From the NCBI GenBank assembly GCA_003020925.1, contig PXRT01000002.1, positions 1 to 64,000 of the forward strand: 64,000 bases of DNA. The letters are read 5' to 3'. The notes beneath the pieces are model-generated. The model saw only the letters and a program-made list of their open reading frames with translations, was not told where the DNA came from and ran no database searches. The translations under genes and the position numbers were made by a program. This DNA comes from Halobacteriales archaeon QS_6_64_34 (lineage in GTDB: Archaea > Halobacteriota > Halobacteria > Halobacteriales > Haloarculaceae). Below are positions 25,907 to 35,040 of this stretch, piece by piece (the first letter of the stretch is position 1; each line of letters begins with the position of its first letter).

Positions 25907-27157
25907 ATGAGCACGTCGCACGTGATTATCGGGGACGGTATCGCGGGAGCGTCCGCGGCCGAGACCATCAGGGAAGCCGACCCTGACGCATCAGTGACCG
26001 TCATCACCGACGAGGGGGAGGCCCTCTACAACCGGATTCTCATCAAGGAGTTCGCCAAGGGGAAACTGCCGGAGGCGCCTATCTCCATCCACGAGCCCGA
26101 GTGGTACGACGAGCGCGACATCGCCCTCCAGCTGAACACCCACGTCACGGACATCGAGCCGGTCGCCCACGAGATTCACACGCACAAGGGCGAGACCTAC
26201 GAGTACGACAAGCTGCTGATTGCGACGGGCGGGACGCCCGCCCAGCTCCCCGTCGAGAACAGCGACGCCGACGGCGTCCACCACTTCTGGACGTTCCAGG
26301 ACGCCCGTAGTATCCGCGAACACGCCGAGGAGGCCGACCAGGGTATCATCGTCGGCGCCGGCCTGCTGGGTATCGACTTCGCCGCCGTCTGTGCGGCCCA
26401 GGGTATCGACGCGAAGTACCTGATGCGCGGGGACCGCTGGTGGCGCTATGCGCTCTCCGGTGACGGGGCCGAAATCATCCACGACGCCCTGCGCGAAAAC
26501 GGCGTCGAACCTGTCTTCGACTCCGGCGTCGACCACTTCGAGGTGGACGACGACGGGCACGTGACCGGTGCCGTCGACCCCAACGGCGACCAGTTCGACG
26601 GCGAGTGGGCCGGCGTCGCCATCGGGCTGGAGTTCAACACCGAGTTCCTCGACGGCGTCGGACTGGAGATGGACGACGGTATCGTCGTCGACGAGTACAT
26701 GCAGACCAGCGTCGAGGACATCTACGCCGCCGGCGACCTGACCCGGTACTACGACACTATCCTGAACTCGCGAGCCCAGAACGGTTCCTGGGGCTCGGCA
26801 AAGGAACAGGGGTCGACCGCCGGGGCGAACATGGTCGCCGACAGCGAGAAAGCGGAGTTCCGCTGGGTCTCCTCGTACTCGATTACGCACTTTGACTTCC
26901 CCTTCCTCTCCTTTGGCCACCCGACCCGTGGTGACGACGAGGCCGAGCGGAAATACTCGGACAGCGAGTGGCGTCGACTCGCCTTCGAGGACGGCCAGCT
27001 CGTCGGCGGCGTGCTCATCGGCGACCTTTCCCAGCAGTCCACGTTCAAGAAGCTCATCCGCGAAGAGCGAGCGGTGGCCGACCAGAAGGAGCTGCTTCTG
27101 GAGAAAGAGGTCGACCTCGAAGAAGTAAAGGCAAACACGGCTGCACCGGCCGAATAA
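25907..27157 (+). CDS. NAD(P)/FAD-dependent oxidoreductase (pyridine nucleotide-disulfide family)
   Basis: This 416-residue flavoprotein opens with a slightly unusual FAD motif, VIIGDGIAGASAAETIRE. LLIATGGTPAQLP and a second dinucleotide motif GIIVGAGLLGIDFAAVCAA are followed by VEDIYAAGDLTRYYD. It resembles rubredoxin/ferredoxin reductases and the FAD part of assimilatory nitrite reductase, and lacks the CxxxxC redox disulfide, so electrons probably pass to a protein partner. The C-terminal part (about 310-416) carries WVSSYSITHFDFPFLSFGHP and a charged tail. Neighbours do not reveal the partner. The start ATG at 25907 is next to the FAD motif. Confidence 0.85.
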   Translation: MSTSHVIIGDGIAGASAAETIREADPDASVTVITDEGEALYNRILIKEFAKGKLPEAPISIHEPEWYDERDIALQLNTHVTDIEPVAHEIHTHKGETYEYDKLLIATGGTPAQLPVENSDADGVHHFWTFQDARSIREHAEEADQGIIVGAGLLGIDFAAVCAAQGIDAKYLMRGDRWWRYALSGDGAEIIHDALRENGVEPVFDSGVDHFEVDDDGHVTGAVDPNGDQFDGEWAGVAIGLEFNTEFLDGVGLEMDDGIVVDEYMQTSVEDIYAAGDLTRYYDTILNSRAQNGSWGSAKEQGSTAGANMVADSEKAEFRWVSSYSITHFDFPFLSFGHPTRGDDEAERKYSDSEWRRLAFEDGQLVGGVLIGDLSQQSTFKKLIREERAVADQKELLLEKEVDLEEVKANTAAPAE

Positions 27158-27159
27158 CG

Positions 27160-27374
27160 CCGCGTCTCCCGAAGAAATACAATCTATTCCAAATTCCTGG
27201 CACCGGGACGATGGTGAGGACGCCGAGGAGTCGAGTGGCTTCGCCGGCTCCATACTGGACTGGTCGGTCAACTACGGCCACGGCACCGCGACCCACAGGG
27301 AGGCAAACCGGGAGATGGCCCGTATTCAGCAAAAAGCGGAGCTGCTGGACGCACAAGAGCGCCACCGTCGGTAG
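27160..27374 (+). pseudogene. Possible C-terminal remnant of a small protein
   Basis: One plus-strand frame without a start codon reads RDDGEDAEESSGFAGSILDW, then SVNYGHGTATHREANREMAR, then IQQKAELLDAQERHRR and stop. Its composition is halophilic and protein-like, especially the helical ending. It lies between two intact genes, just after the flavoprotein stop. No family is recognised. It may instead be chance coding potential in GC-rich DNA. Confidence 0.3.
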
Positions 27375-27418
27375 CCCGAAGGTACATTGATTTTCGTGGC
27401 CGCTGTAGGGGGCCACAC

Positions 27419-28039
27419 ATGGCAGACACCGTCTGGGTCGTTCGCCACGGCGAGCGACAGGACAGCGTCGACCCCGAGTGGGAGAGTCACGCCGAGCGTA
27501 TCCACGACCCGCCCCTGACCGACCACGGCCGGTGGTCGGCCTGGCGGACCGGGCGCCGGTTCGTCGAGACCGGCGTCACGTTCGACGCGGTGTACGCCTC
27601 GCCGTTCCTCCGGACCGCCGAGACGGCCGAGGAAATCGCTCGCGAGACCGGAAACGAGGTGCGCATAGAGCCCGGGTTGGGCGAACACCGCAACGCCGAC
27701 TGGTTCGACGCCGAGCCCGACGTCGTCGCCCCCGAGCAACTTGCCGAGTGGTTCGACCCAATCGAACTCGGCCACGACCCGCTCGTCGTCCCGCCGTTTC
27801 CCGAGAGCCACGACGAGGCGATGGACCGGGCCGGCGAGACGGCCCGGCGGCTCGTCGGCGAGACCGAGGGGACGTTGCTGGTGGTGGGCCACGGGCTCAC
27901 GGTCGGCGGCGTCGTCTACGGCCTGGTCGGCTCGGCCGACGGCGTCGAGGCGCCGCTGTGTGGGCTCACCCTCCTCGTCCGGGACGGCGACGACTGGCGG
28001 CTGGTATTTTCGGGTGACACCTGGCATCTGGGCGAGTAG
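27419..28039 (+). CDS. histidine phosphatase family protein
   Basis: This 206-residue protein of the phosphoglycerate-mutase-like (branch 1) superfamily carries the phospho-histidine motif VWVVRHGERQDS (residues 5-16). PLTDHGRWSAWRTGRRF, YASPFLRTAETAEEIA and the second catalytic histidine in LLVVGHGLTVGGVVYGL are present. Such enzymes dephosphorylate sugars, nucleotides or proteins; the substrate is not identifiable. The ATG at 27419 directly precedes the catalytic strand. It may be transcribed with the DUF7124 gene that follows after 62 bases. Confidence 0.9.
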   Translation: MADTVWVVRHGERQDSVDPEWESHAERIHDPPLTDHGRWSAWRTGRRFVETGVTFDAVYASPFLRTAETAEEIARETGNEVRIEPGLGEHRNADWFDAEPDVVAPEQLAEWFDPIELGHDPLVVPPFPESHDEAMDRAGETARRLVGETEGTLLVVGHGLTVGGVVYGLVGSADGVEAPLCGLTLLVRDGDDWRLVFSGDTWHLGE

Positions 28040-28101
28040 TGCTATCGGCGATACCGAACGGGAACGACGCCCTTTTTTCGGCCGATGGCGGAGTAGCCGA
28101 T

Positions 28102-28521
28102 ATGGACGGCGGCAGTGGCGATATGACACTCGCGTTCGACCTCGACGCCCTCAAGGAGCTTACCTACCCGGACAGCGTCTTCACCGACGCGCGCCAGTGG
28201 TCCGAGTACGTCGGCGTCATCTCCGAACAGCCCACCTACGTGGTGACGAACTTCACGCGCAAACACCGCATCAGACAGGACTTCTTCTCCGGCCCGCGCG
28301 GGCGCGAGGAGAGTCTGGTGAACGTCAAAGAGCAGTTCGACACGGACCGCCACGTCTTCGTCGGCTCGGGCGAGGCCGACGAAGCCCTCGCCGAGACGGC
28401 GGGCTGGGAGTTCCTCCCGGTCGAACAGGCCGCCGAGGCGGCCGACTGGGAGCTGGGCGAGCCACAGGCCCCCGAGGCGACGGCAAACGAGGACGAAGAG
28501 CAGCGAGACGACTGGCCCTGA
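28102..28521 (+). CDS. DUF7124-type haloarchaeal protein
   Basis: This 139-residue protein is of a conserved haloarchaeal type that I associate with DUF7124. The core is MTLAFDLDALKELTYPDSVF, then ARQWSEYVGVISEQPTYVVT, then FTRKHRIRQDFFSGPRGREES, with a disordered acidic tail from about residue 110. The start at 28102 is chosen because the family begins a few residues before the conserved core; the frame is open 21 codons further upstream, and an internal ATG at the MTLAF position is also possible. No function is known. Confidence 0.65.
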   Translation: MDGGSGDMTLAFDLDALKELTYPDSVFTDARQWSEYVGVISEQPTYVVTNFTRKHRIRQDFFSGPRGREESLVNVKEQFDTDRHVFVGSGEADEALAETAGWEFLPVEQAAEAADWELGEPQAPEATANEDEEQRDDWP

Positions 28522-28593
28522 GCCCGCTGCGGTGGACCGGCCGAGCGGCCAACCATTGGTGTTTTTAATCCGACAGGCGAAGCCGAGCACGAT

Positions 28594-29403
28594 ATGGTCC
28601 TTGACGTACGTCGTGCTCTCCGAACGGGCTATGATGACCTCAGGAGTACGGCCGGGCTGAACGTCCTCTCGGTCCTGCTGGTGTTCAATCTGGTCTACGG
28701 TGGCGTCGTCGCCTCGTTCCGCCAGGAGCTGCTCGTAGTCCTCCGCCGGAGCAGGTCTGGCACCCCGCCACTCATCTCCACCGAGTCCCGGGTCGGATTG
28801 GACCTGCTCCAGTTCGACCTCCCGCTGTGGCTGCTCGCGCTGCTTGCGGTGCTCGCCGTTCTCGTGGGCGAAGCGATTCGGTTCTGGGCCATCCGGCAGT
28901 TCGCGGACCTGTCGCTCAGGTCGGTTCCCGAGGTCCGCGAGCGGCTGCCGGTGTTTCTCACCGTCGCCGGAGGGTTCGCGCTCCTGGTGTTCGGTCTCGT
29001 CGAAGTGGTGCCGCTGTTGTGGGCGGCCAATGGGGCCGAGACGATGCGACTCGCCGCACAGTCCGTCGGCGTCGTCTCGCTGCTCCTGGTCGGGGTTACG
29101 GTCTACCTCCGGCAGGAACTCGCCCTGACGGCCGGCAGTGCTCGGCAGACAGCCACGCGGAGCGTCCGGCGGTTCGTCGCCGAACCGGTCCCGATTCTCG
29201 GGCTGCTAGCGCTGCTGGGGCTCGGGGGAACACTCGTCGGACTCCCGAGCGTACTGGCGGCGGCCATCGGACCGGCGGGAAACAGTACGGTCGTACAGAT
29301 TGGGGAACTCGTCCGGGTCGCGCTCAGTTCCATCCTGACCACGTTCAGCATCGCGGCTATCACCGACGCGTACATCCAGATACGCGGCGGGACGTTCCGT
29401 TGA
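28594..29403 (+). CDS. haloarchaeal integral membrane protein, function unknown
   Basis: This 269-residue protein has about six hydrophobic segments: near residues 20-40 (LNVLSVLLVFNLVYGGVVAS), 75-95 (LWLLALLAVLAVLVGEAI), 120-140, 150-170, 195-225 and 240-260. The loops are arginine-rich, for example RQELLVVLRRSRSG and RQTATRSVRRFV. Overall it resembles the DUF4013-like membrane proteins common in haloarchaea, but I do not recognise the exact family. It has no catalytic signature. The gene lies between two soluble-protein genes in the same direction, with 57- to 72-base gaps. Confidence 0.7.
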   Translation: MVLDVRRALRTGYDDLRSTAGLNVLSVLLVFNLVYGGVVASFRQELLVVLRRSRSGTPPLISTESRVGLDLLQFDLPLWLLALLAVLAVLVGEAIRFWAIRQFADLSLRSVPEVRERLPVFLTVAGGFALLVFGLVEVVPLLWAANGAETMRLAAQSVGVVSLLLVGVTVYLRQELALTAGSARQTATRSVRRFVAEPVPILGLLALLGLGGTLVGLPSVLAAAIGPAGNSTVVQIGELVRVALSSILTTFSIAAITDAYIQIRGGTFR

Positions 29404-29460
29404 GCGAGGTGACGACGGCGTATCGCGGAGTTTAACCCCCGGAGTGGCCAACACCGAGTA

Positions 29461-29997
29461 ATGGCAGAACCGCGCGTGCCCGGCGGACGCGAGTCCGAAC
29501 TCGAACTCCCCTGTGGGACGGTCGTCTCGACGCACGACGACCTCGACCTGGGGATGCGGGAGTACGACTGCGCCTGCGGGGCGAGCCACGCCGTCGTGCT
29601 GGATATGCATCCGCTGGCCCGTTTCGTCCCGGAGTTTCTCGAGCAGGTGCTGACCGAGACAATCGAGCCGGCCGACGACCATGACGAGTTCACTATGGCC
29701 CACCTGATGGGGGTCGTCATCGAGGAGTTCCCGGAGGAGGTAGCCGTGGCTGACGCGACTGAGGACGGCGCCGTCGGCTTCTCGATGGCCTGGGTGACCG
29801 ACTTCGACGCCCGCCGGCTCCACGAAATCGTCGTCGAACTCATCGTCGAGCTGATGGACCACGCCGTCTCTCACGCCGACGACGACGAGATGGCCGCGAC
29901 CTTCGAGTCCCAGATGTTGGAGTTCGATATCCAGGCGTTCGTCGACCAGTACCGTGCGGAACGGAACTTCGAGGACGAGCACGACTCGGCGGTTTGA
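29461..29997 (+). CDS. DUF5815 family protein
   Basis: This 178-residue acidic protein is of the haloarchaeal type I associate with DUF5815. Its amino part, ELPCGTVVSTHDDLDLGMRE, leads to YDCACGASHAVVLDMHPLAR, a Cys-rich knuckle (CAC plus CG) that could bind metal. The rest is helical, with FLEQVLTETIEPADD and LHEIVVELIVELMDHAVSHA. It has no known function. The ATG at 29461 agrees with the family start. Its promoter probably lies in the 57-base gap after the membrane protein. Confidence 0.7.
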   Translation: MAEPRVPGGRESELELPCGTVVSTHDDLDLGMREYDCACGASHAVVLDMHPLARFVPEFLEQVLTETIEPADDHDEFTMAHLMGVVIEEFPEEVAVADATEDGAVGFSMAWVTDFDARRLHEIVVELIVELMDHAVSHADDDEMAATFESQMLEFDIQAFVDQYRAERNFEDEHDSAV

Positions 29998-30149
29998 CGT
30001 CAAAAATTGCATGTAACTGATGTAAGCGCTGACAACGTATGACAACCATCCGCAGAAGGCATTCCGTCGCTGTCCGTTGGTTTTCCCGAAACCGGCGTCG
30101 GACAGCAGTCTGACGGTGTTATATGGGGTTTGGGCTATTGAGCGTTAGT

Positions 30150-30380
30150 ATGGCCATCCGTCACGGCGCGTTCGAGCGCATTCGGTCGGTGCTTGCCGAC
30201 GCCGATGCCGACGGTCCGCTGACGGCCCGCGAGATTCTGGAGCTGCTGGACGAACACGACGAGGAGTTCGACAGCGCCCACCAGGTCGCGACGGTACTGG
30301 GTCGGCGGGCCCAGACCGGCGAGGTCGAGGTCATCCGGGACCAGCCCTACCGCTACGACATCACCGACGAGGCACAGTAG
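30150..30380 (+). CDS. small winged-helix-like haloarchaeal protein
   Basis: This 76-residue protein reads HGAFERIRSVLADADADGPL, TAREILELLDEHDEEFDSAH, then QVATVLGRRAQTGEVEVIRD. The pattern of three helices followed by a turn and PYRYDI strand is that of a minimal winged helix, so it probably binds DNA or protein. This is a fold guess from pattern, not family recognition. The ATG at 30150 (MAIRHGAF) is chosen over one nine codons upstream because homologous small proteins begin near it. It stands alone before carB. Confidence 0.65.
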   Translation: MAIRHGAFERIRSVLADADADGPLTAREILELLDEHDEEFDSAHQVATVLGRRAQTGEVEVIRDQPYRYDITDEAQ

Positions 30381-30420
30381 CGCCAGGTCAGCTACGGGTC
30401 TGCCGTGTGACCGCCTCGCA

Positions 30421-30435
30421 TTACGATATTCGAAA
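30421..30435 (+). promoter_or_regulatory. Candidate Lrp-type operator upstream of carB
   Basis: TTACGATATTCGAAA is a near-palindrome of the same form as TTACGATTTTCGTAA found between carA and the Lrp gene (34990-35004). A further half site, TTACGATG, lies at 30472-30479. Both are just before carB. The shared motif suggests common control of carA and carB by the neighbouring Lrp/AsnC protein. Confidence 0.5.
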
Positions 30436-30498
30436 TTCGGCTTCGAGAAGCGTACCGTTTCGCCGGGCTTATTACGATGTGTAGGCTCGATTCGGGTA

Positions 30499-33400
30499 AT
30501 GACAGCCGAGGAAGACCGCACAATCTTACTTATCGGGAGCGGCCCCATCAAAATCGGCCAGGCAGCCGAATTCGACTACTCCGGCGCGCAGGCCTGTCGG
30601 GCCCTCCGGGAAGAGGGGGCACGCGTCGTACTGGTCAACTCCAATCCGGCGACCATCATGACCGACCCGGACATGGCCGACAAGGTGTACCTCGAACCCA
30701 TCAACACCGAGGCCATCACGGAAATCATCCGGAGGGAAGAGCCGGACGGGGTCATCGCCGGCCTGGGCGGCCAGACCGGCCTCAACGTCACCGCCGAACT
30801 CGCCGAGGAAGGCGTCCTCGAGGAGTACGACGTCGACGTGATGGGCACCCCGCTCGACACCATCTACGCCACGGAGGACCGCGACCTGTTCAAACAGCGG
30901 ATGGAGGGCATCGGAGAACCCGTCCCCGCGTCGACGACTATCTCGCTCGACGAGGGCGAATCGGTCACCGATTTCGACGAGGACGCCTTCCGAGGGCGCG
31001 TCGAGGACGCCGTCGACGAGGTCGGCGGCCTCCCCGTCATCGCCCGGACCACCTACACGCTGGGTGGCTCCGGCTCCGGCGTCGTCGACGACTTCGAGAA
31101 ACTGGTCGAGCGCGTCCGCAAGGGGCTTCGCCTCTCCCGTAACGACGAGGTCCTCATCACCGAGTCCATCTCCGGCTGGGTAGAACTTGAATACGAGGTG
31201 ATGCGCGACGCCGACGACTCCTGTATCATCATCTGCAACATGGAGAACATCGACCCGATGGGCATCCACACCGGGGAGTCCACGGTCGTCACGCCCTCGC
31301 AGGTCATCCCCGACGAGGGCCACCAGGAGATGCGTGACTCCGCGCTGAAGGTCATCCGCGAACTCGGGATTCAGGGCGGCTGTAACATCCAGCACGCCTG
31401 GCGCGACGACGGCACCCCCGGCGGCGAGTACCGCGTCGTCGAGGTCAACCCCCGCGTCTCCCGGTCCTCCGCACTCGCGTCGAAGGCGACCGGCTACCCC
31501 ATCGCCCGCGTCACCGCGAAGGTCGCCCTGGGCAAGCGCCTCCACGAGATAGAAAACGAGATTACCGGCGAGACCACCGCCGCCTTCGAGCCCGCCATCG
31601 ACTACATCGTCACGAAGGTCCCGCGCTGGCCCATCGACAAGTTCACCGACACCGACTTCGAGCTGTCGACGGCGATGAAGTCGACGGGTGAAGCGATGTC
31701 CATCGGCCGAACCTTCCCCGAATCGCTGCTGAAGGCACTGCGCTCCTCGGAGTACACCCCGGCGGTCGACTTCAGCGAGGTCGACGACGACGGACTCGAA
31801 ACGGAGTATCTCGTCCGTCCCTCCCCCGACCGCCCCTACGCCATGTTCGAGGCGTTCCTCCGTGGCTACACGGTCGAGGAAGTCGTCGAACTGACCGACA
31901 TCCACGAGTGGTACGTCGAGCGCTTCGAGGAAGTCGCCGACGCCGCCGAGGCGGCCATCGCGGGCGACTACGAGAGCGCCGCCACAGCGGGCTTTACCGA
32001 CCAGGAGATAACCGCCCTCGCCGGCGGGGAGTTCAACGATACCCACGTCTCCTGGCTCCCGGCCGGACTGGACGCCGAGGACGGCGGCGAGTCCGAAATC
32101 GAGGCCGCAACGGACGGGAGCGGAGTGCAAATCGAAGCTGTCGAGAGCGAGACGGTCCACCGGGACTACAAGCTCGTCGACACCTGCGCCGGCGAGTTCG
32201 AGGCGACGACGCCGTACTACTACTCGACGCGGGACCCGATTTCGGGCATCGACCGCAACGAACTGCTGGTCGACCCCGACGTCGAGAGCGTGGTCGTGGT
32301 CGGCGGCGGCCCAATCCGTATCGGGCAGGGCGTCGAGTTCGACTACTGTTCGGTCCACGCGGTACAGGCCCTGGAGGCGATGGGCATCGACGTCCACGTC
32401 GTCAACAACAACCCGGAGACGGTCTCGACCGACTACGACACCTCCGATGGCCTGTTCTTCGAACCCATCACCGCCGAAGAAGTGGCCGACGTCTGTGAGT
32501 CGACCGGCGCCGACGGCGTGATGGTCCAGTTCGGCGGCCAGACCTCCGTCGATATCGGCAAACCCCTCGAAGACGAACTGGCCCGTCGCGGCCTGGACTG
32601 TGAAATTCTCGGCACCTCCGTCGAGGCGATGGACCTCGCGGAGGACCGCGACCGCTTCAACAAGCTGATGGACAAGCTGGGCATCGCCCAGGCCGAAGGT
32701 GGCACGGCGACGAGCAAGGAGGAAGCCCTCGAACTCGCACACGACATCGGTTACCCCGTGCTCGTGCGTCCCTCCTACGTCCTCGGCGGGCGCGCGATGG
32801 ACGTCGTCTACAACGACGACGACCTCGAGACGTACATCGAGGAGGCAGTCCGCGTCTCCCCCGACAAACCAATCCTGGTCGACGAGTTCCTCGCCGACGC
32901 CGTCGAACTCGACGTCGACGCGGTGGCCGACGAGGACGACGTGCTCATCGGCGGCGTGATGGAACACGTCGAGACCGCCGGCGTGCATTCGGGCGACTCG
33001 GCGTGTATGATTCCGCCCCGCTCGGGGGAAATCAAGGACGTGATGCCCCGCATCCGCGAGGTCACCGAGGACATCGCCGAGGCGCTTGACACCGTCGGCT
33101 TGCTGAACGTCCAGCTCGCTGTTCGTGACGGCGAGGTGTACGTGCTGGAGGCGAACCCACGTTCCTCCCGTACGGTGCCCTTTATCTCGAAGACGACGGG
33201 CGTCCCGATTGCGAAAATCGCGGCTCGCGTGATGGCCGGCGATAGTCTGGCCGACCTGGACGTCGAGGAGCAGATTCCCGAGCAGGTCTCGGTCAAGGAG
33301 GTCGTCCTCCCCTTCGACCGTCTGCCGGGGTCGGACCCGCGTCTCGGCCCCGAGATGAAGTCGACGGGTGAGGTCATGGGCACCGCCGGCTCCTTCGGCA

Positions 33401-33750
33401 AGGCCTACCAGAAAGCCCAGATGTGTGTCGGCAAGCCCATCCCGCTGGCGGGCACTGCACTGGTCGACCTGCCGATTCTGGGGTACGAGGAGCACTTCGA
33501 CGTCAAGAGCCTCGACGACTACGCGGACACCGAAACCGTCGTCCAGGCCATCCAGGACGGCGAGATAGACCTCGTGGCCTCCCGTGACCGCGACGTGCTC
33601 GAAGCCTGCGTCGAGGAGACGGTCACCTACTTCTCGACCCGGGAGAGCGCCGAAGCGGCGCTTGAGGCCATCAACTCCGCGGACCAGCCACTCGCCGTCC
33701 AGGCAATCAGCGAGCGGCCGAAGACGACCCGCGAGTGGGGACGGGAGTAG
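30499..33750 (+). CDS. carB: carbamoyl phosphate synthase large subunit
   Basis: This 1083-residue enzyme uses bicarbonate, two ATP and ammonia from CarA to make carbamoyl phosphate for arginine and pyrimidines. The two homologous halves are both complete. The first starts ILLIGSGPIKIGQAAEFDYS with ATP-grasp signatures SISGWVELEYEV and VEVNPRVSRSSALASKATGYP. The second starts VVVVGGGPIRIGQGVEFDYC with VEANPRSSRTVPFISKTTGVP. An acidic insertion (about residues 525-550) lies in the connecting oligomerisation region, and a shorter MGS-like allosteric domain closes the protein. The start ATG at 30499 gives the family beginning. Confidence 0.97.
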   Translation: MTAEEDRTILLIGSGPIKIGQAAEFDYSGAQACRALREEGARVVLVNSNPATIMTDPDMADKVYLEPINTEAITEIIRREEPDGVIAGLGGQTGLNVTAELAEEGVLEEYDVDVMGTPLDTIYATEDRDLFKQRMEGIGEPVPASTTISLDEGESVTDFDEDAFRGRVEDAVDEVGGLPVIARTTYTLGGSGSGVVDDFEKLVERVRKGLRLSRNDEVLITESISGWVELEYEVMRDADDSCIIICNMENIDPMGIHTGESTVVTPSQVIPDEGHQEMRDSALKVIRELGIQGGCNIQHAWRDDGTPGGEYRVVEVNPRVSRSSALASKATGYPIARVTAKVALGKRLHEIENEITGETTAAFEPAIDYIVTKVPRWPIDKFTDTDFELSTAMKSTGEAMSIGRTFPESLLKALRSSEYTPAVDFSEVDDDGLETEYLVRPSPDRPYAMFEAFLRGYTVEEVVELTDIHEWYVERFEEVADAAEAAIAGDYESAATAGFTDQEITALAGGEFNDTHVSWLPAGLDAEDGGESEIEAATDGSGVQIEAVESETVHRDYKLVDTCAGEFEATTPYYYSTRDPISGIDRNELLVDPDVESVVVVGGGPIRIGQGVEFDYCSVHAVQALEAMGIDVHVVNNNPETVSTDYDTSDGLFFEPITAEEVADVCESTGADGVMVQFGGQTSVDIGKPLEDELARRGLDCEILGTSVEAMDLAEDRDRFNKLMDKLGIAQAEGGTATSKEEALELAHDIGYPVLVRPSYVLGGRAMDVVYNDDDLETYIEEAVRVSPDKPILVDEFLADAVELDVDAVADEDDVLIGGVMEHVETAGVHSGDSACMIPPRSGEIKDVMPRIREVTEDIAEALDTVGLLNVQLAVRDGEVYVLEANPRSSRTVPFISKTTGVPIAKIAARVMAGDSLADLDVEEQIPEQVSVKEVVLPFDRLPGSDPRLGPEMKSTGEVMGTAGSFGKAYQKAQMCVGKPIPLAGTALVDLPILGYEEHFDVKSLDDYADTETVVQAIQDGEIDLVASRDRDVLEACVEETVTYFSTRESAEAALEAINSADQPLAVQAISERPKTTREWGRE

Positions 33751-33761
33751 CGAGGCCGACC

Positions 33762-33876
33762 GGAGAGGCCTGGTGCATGTACCGCCGCATCATCGCGGAG
33801 GTGTGTGCGGTCGCCCGAGCAAACGGAGTCGCGCTGCCGGAAGACACCGCCGAGGAGTGGGTCGAGTTGCGCTTGA
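33762..33876 (+). pseudogene. Possible remnant of a 2-dehydropantoate 2-reductase-like gene
   Basis: After carB one frame reads GEAWCMYRRIIAEVCAVARA, then NGVALPEDTAEEWVELRL. The segment IIAEVCAVARANGVALPED looks like the C-terminal domain of the ketopantoate reductase (ApbA/PanE) family, whose members typically have EVVAVARAxGVxLP here. The flanking frame is not coding and the catalytic and NADP-binding parts are absent. I treat it as a leftover of a deleted gene between carB and carA. Confidence 0.4.
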
Positions 33877-33891
33877 CTCCGTTCAGTGCAA

Positions 33892-34938
33892 CTACTCCTC
33901 TGCCATCCCCAGCACGTCGTCGAAGAAGGAAAGCGAGTCGTGCGGGCCTGGGTTGGCCTCGGGGTGGTACTGGCGCGTGATGATACCCAGCTCGTCGCTT
34001 TCGAGCCCTTCGGGCGTGTCGTCGTTGACGTTGACCTGCGTGACGTCCAGCTTCTCGCCGGGGTCGGCCACCGTGTAGCCGTGGTTCTGGGTCGTCATCA
34101 CGACCTTGTTCGAACGGAGGTCACGCACGGGCTGGTTGACGCCGCGGTGGCCGAACTCCATCTTCTCGGTCTCGCCGCCGAGCGCGTTGGCGACGACCTG
34201 CTGGCCCAGACAGATGCCAGCCAGGGGGACCTCGCCGACGTAGGTCTCGACGAGTTCGCCGGCCTGCTCGAAGTTCTCGGGGTCGCCCGGCCCGTTCGAA
34301 ATAAAGAGGAGGTCCGGGTCGACACTCGCCACGTCGTCGGCGCTTACGTCGTAGGGGAACACGTGGACGACGGCGTCTCGGTCGACCAGCGAGGAGATGA
34401 TAGAGCCCTTCGCGCCACAGTCGACCAGCGCGACGGTCGAGCCGTCGCCGTCCTCGTTGTGAACCTCGACGCTATCGACGGAGACCTGTGCGCCGATGTC
34501 GGCGTGTTCGGACATGTGCTTGCACTGGTGGAGTTCGTCCAGTGCGTCCTGTTCGGTCACGTCCGGGCCGGCGGCGATGCCACACTTCATCGCGCCCTCG
34601 TCACGGATTTCGGTGACGATGTCGCGGGTATCGAGGTGGTCGACGGCGGGGACGCCCTCGCCTTCGAGCCACTCGGCGACGTCGTCGGTGAGTTCGCGAG
34701 CGACGACGCCGCGTGGGTGGACGCGGTCGTCCTCGAAGCGCTCCTCCCGGACGCCGTAGTTGCCGATGAGCGGGTAGGAGAAGGTCAGAATCTGCTCCTC
34801 GTAGGACGGGTCGGTCAGACTCTCCTCGTACCCGGTGTAGGCGGTTGTGAACACGACCTCACCGCGTGTCGACCCCGGAGCGCGAGCGCGCGCCTCGATG
34901 ACACGGTCGCCCTCCAGCGCCACGTATGCGTCAGCCAT
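33892..34938 (-). CDS. carA: carbamoyl phosphate synthase small subunit
   Basis: This 348-residue glutaminase subunit supplies ammonia to CarB. The amino domain starts DAYVALEGDRVIEARARAPG with GEVVFTTAYTGYEESLTDPSY. The class I amidotransferase domain has ISNGPGDPENF, the nucleophile motif LAGICLGQQVVANALGG with the catalytic cysteine, and YHPEANPGPHDSL with the histidine-glutamate pair. The length is typical. It is encoded opposite carB and diverges from the Lrp-type gene; the 100 bases between them contain the palindromic operator. Confidence 0.97.
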   Translation of the reverse strand: MADAYVALEGDRVIEARARAPGSTRGEVVFTTAYTGYEESLTDPSYEEQILTFSYPLIGNYGVREERFEDDRVHPRGVVARELTDDVAEWLEGEGVPAVDHLDTRDIVTEIRDEGAMKCGIAAGPDVTEQDALDELHQCKHMSEHADIGAQVSVDSVEVHNEDGDGSTVALVDCGAKGSIISSLVDRDAVVHVFPYDVSADDVASVDPDLLFISNGPGDPENFEQAGELVETYVGEVPLAGICLGQQVVANALGGETEKMEFGHRGVNQPVRDLRSNKVVMTTQNHGYTVADPGEKLDVTQVNVNDDTPEGLESDELGIITRQYHPEANPGPHDSLSFFDDVLGMAEE

Positions 34939-34989
34939 TACGAGATGCGTACAGGACTGCCCGGCATAAGGATTGCTTTCGAAGCCGAG

Positions 34990-35004
34990 TTACGATTTTC
35001 GTAA
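34990..35004. promoter_or_regulatory. Palindromic operator between carA and the Lrp-type gene
   Basis: TTACGATTTTCGTAA is a perfect palindrome with six-base arms and a three-base spacer. It lies 52 bases before carA and 37 bases before the regulator, where it could control both. The same arms occur upstream of carB at 30421. The form fits Lrp/AsnC operators in general. Confidence 0.55.
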
Positions 35005-35040
35005 TCCTCAAGTCGGGCGGGCGGGAACTGTCCCATCTCG

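Noticed and set aside
30526..33495. 989-codon open frame on the minus strand opposite carB
   Set aside because: It mirrors the carB frame, a usual effect of high GC and codon bias. It resembles no protein family, while carB is complete on the other strand.
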